From NCBI GenBank assembly GCA_026225945.1, contig JAMJFZ010001816.1, positions 511,001 through 575,000 on the forward strand: a stretch of DNA of 64,000 bases, given 5' to 3'. Below the pieces are notes generated by a model, which was not told the DNA's origin, made no database searches, and was given only the letters and a program-made list of their open reading frames with translations. The stretch's first letter is position 1, and each line of letters starts with the position of its first letter. Made by a program: the position numbers and the translations under genes. This DNA is from Cricetomys ansorgei (lineage: Eukaryota > Chordata > Mammalia > Rodentia > Nesomyidae). This document shows positions 59,541 through 64,000 of the stretch, one piece after another.

Positions 59541-60800
59541 TGATGTGTTATTAATACTCTATTACCTCTAAGTGTACTTTTTCTTTCCCATTCAAAATGC
59601 CTGATAGATTTGTTTGTGTTCCACTCACATAGGAAAATGTTTAAAAACTGAAGAAGTGCTATGGGGTATTCTATTCACACTATGTTGAACATCATTTGTA
59701 AAATATTTTTCTTCTCTCAGTCACCATTTCAATTTTAAGAAAAGATGAAACCACTATATTATCTATAAAATAATATTGATGGGTGGAAAGACATTTCTCG
59801 AACTATATTTTATGACTGTATTCTCATAGTGTTTGTTGCATTCAAAGCATATACCATGTCTATTTGTATTTCAAAGGGATATTTTCTGATACTCCAAAGC
59901 ATTTACATATAAAATGCAATTATATCTACTCTTTATATTTAGAACAGTTGGCTATTTTATTTAATAATTTTATGGTGAAATATAATGGTCTTTAGACACA
60001 CAGTTTGGGTATTTATCTATGCTGCACACTCTATTTCTGGAAAATTACATCAAGAAAAATATCAAAGTGGTTGAGGCTTTTATTGATTTTTCATTGGCTT
60101 TTGACTCTGTGGGCAGAAACCAGTTACAGCCTAATCTATACTAACTCAGTGTAAAATGCAAGCTAATAAACAATGCCTGGGCTAGAATTTTAATAATGCT
60201 TTGAAATTCACAGAAGATAGAATAACGGTTCTTCAAATTTGATCCTCCAGGATCCGCAGATATTTCAATAGTGAAAAAAAGGAAATTTACCACTACTCTG
60301 TTTACTTATCTCTACATTACTTTTAAAATCATTCATGATTTCAAATGTAATTAGGCATTGAGTCATACTGACTTAAAATGTATGAGTTACTATAATATTG
60401 AAAAATTATGGAATGATTTTTATAATAAAAAAGAAAAACATATATTCTAGACCATGATTCAGCTATTATTATTACATATAGCAAGACTTATATCTCTGTG
60501 CATTGTGTTATAACCCTCAATTTTTATAGATAAATTTTAAGATGAGTAAAATTTACTTGGATATCCTCTTTCAGAAAACTTCCATTATGAAATTTGATCT
60601 ACTGAGAATCTGTTATAATAAAGGTAGAAAGATAATAACAAAGTCCAATAAAATGTACTGAAACAAATAACTGAAAACAAATCCAGTGTCAAAATCTATT
60701 GCTCTAGACAATCATATACACTTGGACTCTTAATATTTTCATATGTGTGGACATGAACTATGAATGTTTCTTTAATAGAAATTATAGGTTCTTTCTATAT

Positions 60801-60862
60801 ATGTGGAAATAAAGGCTTATTCCTGAAGTTGTATGTGGAAATAAGGGCTTATTCCTGAAGTT
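60801..60862. repeat. 30-base direct duplication, period 32
   Basis: The unit beginning ATGTGGAAATAA and ending TTCCTGAAGTT occurs at 60801-60830 and again at 60833-60862 with a single base difference. Confidence 0.92.
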
Positions 60863-60888
60863 TCCATACTTAAGAATAAGTATGGAAA
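60861..60888. repeat. perfect 12-bp inverted repeat with AGAA loop
   Basis: TTTCCATACTTA (60861-60872) and TAAGTATGGAAA (60877-60888) are exact reverse complements around a 4-base loop. Confidence 0.92.
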
Positions 60889-61636
60889 TTAACCATCTAC
60901 TTGGATGTTAGCCAGAAATACTAAATTTATGAAGACACAATCACATGTATTCATAAATACCATTTTGTACTATAAATGTTTCTAAACAGTTCATATCCAT
61001 AATCAATGAATAGAAATAATGTCAGGTTTTCAAAATATTTTGAGGATTCATTATCAAAGCATCTGCTAAGCAATTGCTTTCTAAATCCTACTGAGAAAAA
61101 AACAGATTGGAAATATCAGAGAAAAAGCTAATTAACATGTCCACAGTGGGACAGTTACACATTTAGAAGTGTGTTTACCATATTAAGTTACATGATATCA
61201 GTATTTGAAACTACACTGTTGCATTTAAGTACTAACTCTTTGGTGTGCATAAAAATTAATTTAGCAAATGTAACATGAGAAAAATTATATAGTTCTTGGC
61301 ATTTTTATACTATTTTTCTAATAAATGCATGCAAAATTACTGCTATAAACTAGTATAAAATTAAAGACAGAAACATAATGTCCAATGCCCTCATAGTTTT
61401 ATGTGATTTGAAAAATATATAGTAATAAAGTTCATAATAATGAATACATACTAAATATTTTGCATATGTGTTTGTAATTTTATTAACTTGAATACCGTTA
61501 CAACCATTCTGTGTGCTAGAAATTCTTACATGTGCAAGATGAATTTCAAATAGAAAAATGGCAAAATTTGAACTTTTTTGGCATACATTTTTAAAAGAAA
61601 GGTACTTAACCTGAACTACAGCATATACAGACATTT

Positions 61637-61670
61637 TATTAGTGTGATTCGTAACAAGATCACACTAATA
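61637..61670. repeat. perfect 12-bp inverted repeat with 10-base loop
   Basis: TATTAGTGTGAT (61637-61648) and ATCACACTAATA (61659-61670) are exact reverse complements. Confidence 0.92.
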
Positions 61671-62099
61671 GTGTTTTTATTACATGATAAACATTGTTTG
61701 AACATCTTTGTATTTATAGATGTTTTAATTTTCCATACAATGTGATGCAGCTGTTAAACTTGCCCACAGATATCTAGTCTTAGATTTGGCATTGCACCTT
61801 AGATATTAGTTGAGTCCTTTCTCATAACTTTTAGCACAACTCCTTTTCTATTTTATTATATTTCATTCATCACATACATATATTTTCATTATTGACATTA
61901 TGATGTTATGAAATATTATTTAAATGTTCCTACATATATTTTCATAAGCTTTGATTCATATCTATAAAAATCATCTCACATATTGTAGAAGTATAGCTGA
62001 CAGAAAGATGAATATATAACTAAGTATGGAAATTATCATAAAACAATGCATTGTTTCAAAATCCATATTTCAAATTTCTGATTCAAATGTGTATCTTTT

Positions 62100-62238
62100 T
62101 GTTTAATTATTTAGAAACAGGGTTTATCTGTGTAGTTCTGACTGTCCTGTAATTTGTTCTATGTATCAGGCTAGTTTTGCCTGCCTCTGCCTCCCACAGG
62201 CTGGGATTAAATGCATGAACCACCACCACTCCCTTCAA
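62100..62238 (-). mobile_element. B1 SINE, diverged
   Basis: The inverted B1 order is plain: GAAACAGGGTTTATCTGTGT, CTATGTATCAGGCTAGTTTT, GCCTGCCTCTGCCTCCCACA, GGCTGGGATTAAATGCATGA, ACCACCACCACTC, with a T-rich left end. Confidence 0.92.
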
Positions 62239-62300
62239 ATGTATATGTTATATCTCATTTAGAATATGACCTCTGTATGTTCATATAAGTTTGTTCATTT

Positions 62301-62422
62301 TGTGTTGTGTATGTGTGTGTGTGTGTATGTAATATGTATATATTATAATATATAATACATAATATGTATAATATATAATATACACGTATATATACATATG
62401 TGTGGCATATATATATATACAC
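62301..62422. repeat. compound (TG)n-(TA)n microsatellite
   Basis: A GT run at about 62311-62330 followed by degenerate AATATGTATATA and a closing TATATA tract. Confidence 0.93.
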
Positions 62423-62424
62423 TT

Positions 62425-63145
62425 AATAAAATAACTAAGAAGCTGGCAAAATATACATTTATTATTGATTCCATGTTAATTTAAAATTTTTAGGAAGCTA
62501 TGTTTCACAATTATAAGATAAAAGCTTTTTCTTCACAGATTTTGACTCTGAACATATTGACAACATCTTGTATTATCAACATAAAACATAGATTTGCCTA
62601 GATATTACCTGTGGTGATCAGTGGTGATTTCCAACTGAATTTTATTCATAATCATTTATAAGATTAGCCAAGCAGACTTCTGCTTTTGTCTGTAAACCCA
62701 TCTCCAGAGTCATTTAGGCCTTAAAGGTTCTAACTCAGTGAATGGATTTATGCCTTCCTGCCTTCATATGATGCCATTACTGGGCATTGAAACAAGATAA
62801 ACTGCAGGAATTAACTGAATGAATGTGTGCTCTTGTGGGCTGTTTTTTCCCTACCTGTTCCTTTAACTCCCTTTCTCTGCCTCCTGTTCACAAAGACTAT
62901 CTTCACTCCCATTAAGACTAACTCCAATCCTACATCCATTTCATCCATAATGTTGTACTTCCAGGGCATATGGGTGACACAGCAATGGATTTAACATTTA
63001 ATACTATGAGAATTGAACTAAAATCAAGTCTTCTTTTTAGTTGCTTATGTGAGCTACTTTTTCACAGTTATGATAAAAGTAGTTAATATATTATCCATAT
63101 TAATTTTGAATCAATCAAAAATATTTCATATAAATATTTTTGCTA
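62425..63145. other. unassigned DNA
   Basis: Around 62700-62900 the wording is reminiscent of a diverged dispersed repeat, but I cannot support a name. Confidence 0.4.
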
Positions 63146-63149
63146 ATTA

Positions 63150-63720
63150 CATTTGTTCTTTGAAATTTCATACATTTATATAATGTATTCTTAACAGATC
63201 ATACTCACTGCCCTGTGTTATCTTCCTCTGACTCCTGCCAGCTTCCCCCTTCTCCCTATACTCCCTTTCTCCATGTTCCTGGCTTTCTTTTGTTTTGTGA
63301 ACCATTGGATTTAACCAGGACTCTCTATGTGATCATGGATGTAGAAATATCCATTGAAGTCTTGTGGATTCACCAGTGAATATACATTTGAACAAATTGA
63401 TCCTTCCTCTCTCAGAATCTATCAGTATCTAATAGTTACCCAGGGGGGATAAGGATTCATGAACCCTTTCCAAATCCATGACTAAATGTTGACAAATTGA
63501 ATCTTGTGCATGACCAGTATTGGAAAACAAATCATAGTTTCTGTGAGATCATATTTAAAAGGCTATGTCATGACCGGGGTTTAGTGTTTTGCAGTATTCT
63601 TCCTATTTTATTTTTTGAGTCTTACATTCTTTCTGCCCCCTCTTCCATGACAGTCAGTTAGTCCAAGTGGGGTGGTACACATATTCATTCAATTTAGGTG
63701 CTCAACCATCTCTAATTCTC
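63150..63720 (-). mobile_element. LINE-1 3'-UTR fragment, inverted (copy 3 of the second type)
   Basis: GAAATTTCATACATTTATAT at the left, CTGACTCCTGCCAGCTTCCC, AACCATTGGATTTAACCAGG, a TCTCAGAATCTATCAGTA step, and CATTCTTTCTGCCCCCTCTT at the right match the inverted 3' end layout of muroid LINE-1, with a region shared with 20930-21245. Confidence 0.6.
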
Positions 63721-63724
63721 AGTA

Positions 63725-64000
63725 AAACTTTTGAAGAAGTGCAGAGTTTGAAGAGGATAAGGAAAGAGTCTTTTCAAGGAAAAATCAGAGAAAGAGCTCT
63801 AATAAATTGAAATCAGTTAAAATTAAGAGCCTCATGCTGGCAGACCTTAGGAGAGTTAAAGGAGTAAGTAATTATAGATAAAGGGATTTTCTCTTGAAGA
63901 CAGTCAGCTATCTCTTTGTCTTAGTGACTTAGATTGTGGGCCCTGATTCAGTTTAACTTTCTCCTTAACCTTGGATCAACAGATAACAGATAACTAGTTA
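63725..64000. other. unassigned DNA at the window edge
   Basis: Nothing supported in these 276 bases. Confidence 0.5.

Larger units (their letters stand above)
59545..62100. other. unassigned AT-rich DNA with small hairpins
   Basis: No gene or repeat family is supported. It contains a 30-base tandem duplication (60801-60862) next to a 12-bp perfect hairpin (60861-60888), and another 12-bp hairpin at 61637-61670. Confidence 0.5.

Noticed and set aside
1..64000. CRISPR arrays, bacterial operons, tRNA, rRNA or snRNA genes
   Set aside because: No direct-repeat/spacer array, no clustered same-strand genes and no recognisable tRNA, 5S, U6 or 7SK-like sequence apart from SINE heads; the repeats show a rodent nuclear genome.

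Overview
The window is nuclear DNA of a muroid rodent. The evidence is the repeat set: B1, B2/B3, ID and B4 type SINEs, rodent (Lx-like) LINE-1 3' ends, rodent-type endogenous retrovirus (ERV) pieces and many (CA)n, (GA)n and (AT)n microsatellites in AT-rich sequence. The species cannot be told from the sequence alone. No intact protein-coding gene, RNA gene, CpG island or convincing exon chain was found, so the window reads as a gene desert or the inside of a very large intron. Repeat assignments were made by recognising sequence patterns, without a database search, so repeat ends are approximate to a few tens of bases.

Left part (1-22.6 kb): a minus-strand class II (betaretrovirus-like) LTR plus gag remnant at about 2.0-3.4 kb; a heavily decayed plus-strand LINE-1 carrying ORF1 and ORF2 traces at 6.3-9.0 kb, followed by LINE-1 3'-UTR sequence; a broken processed pseudogene of the DNA replication factor gene GINS4 (SLD5) at 10.0-10.6 kb; another LINE-1 3' end at 15 kb; long (AT)n tracts at 18.2-18.6 kb; and a second class II ERV piece at 21.2-22.3 kb (integrase C-terminus plus LTR) beside a B3-type SINE.

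Middle part (22.6-42 kb): mostly unassigned AT-rich DNA; a LINE-1 ORF2 fragment missing both ends at 31.3-33.1 kb; and several copies, in both orientations, of a dispersed rodent repeat at 33.9-35.8 and 40.6 kb.

The most information-rich segment is 42.0-46.0 kb, minus strand: a 4-kb class I (gammaretrovirus-like) ERV remnant with LTR 3' part, partial env surface subunit, integrase, RNase H and reverse transcriptase. It is broken by several frameshifts and stops and cut off at a LINE-1 3' end.

Right part (46.6-64 kb): more LINE-1 3'-UTR fragments, B1, ID, B3 and B4 SINEs, microsatellites and a few short perfect hairpins. None of these parts work together as a system. The pieces are independent retrotransposition products. 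I found no sign of a new biological system. The findings worth a second look are the structure and breakage of the two ERV groups, the GINS4 pseudogene ending at a repeat, two unassigned minus-strand reading frames, short perfect hairpins, and a small telomere-like hexamer tract.
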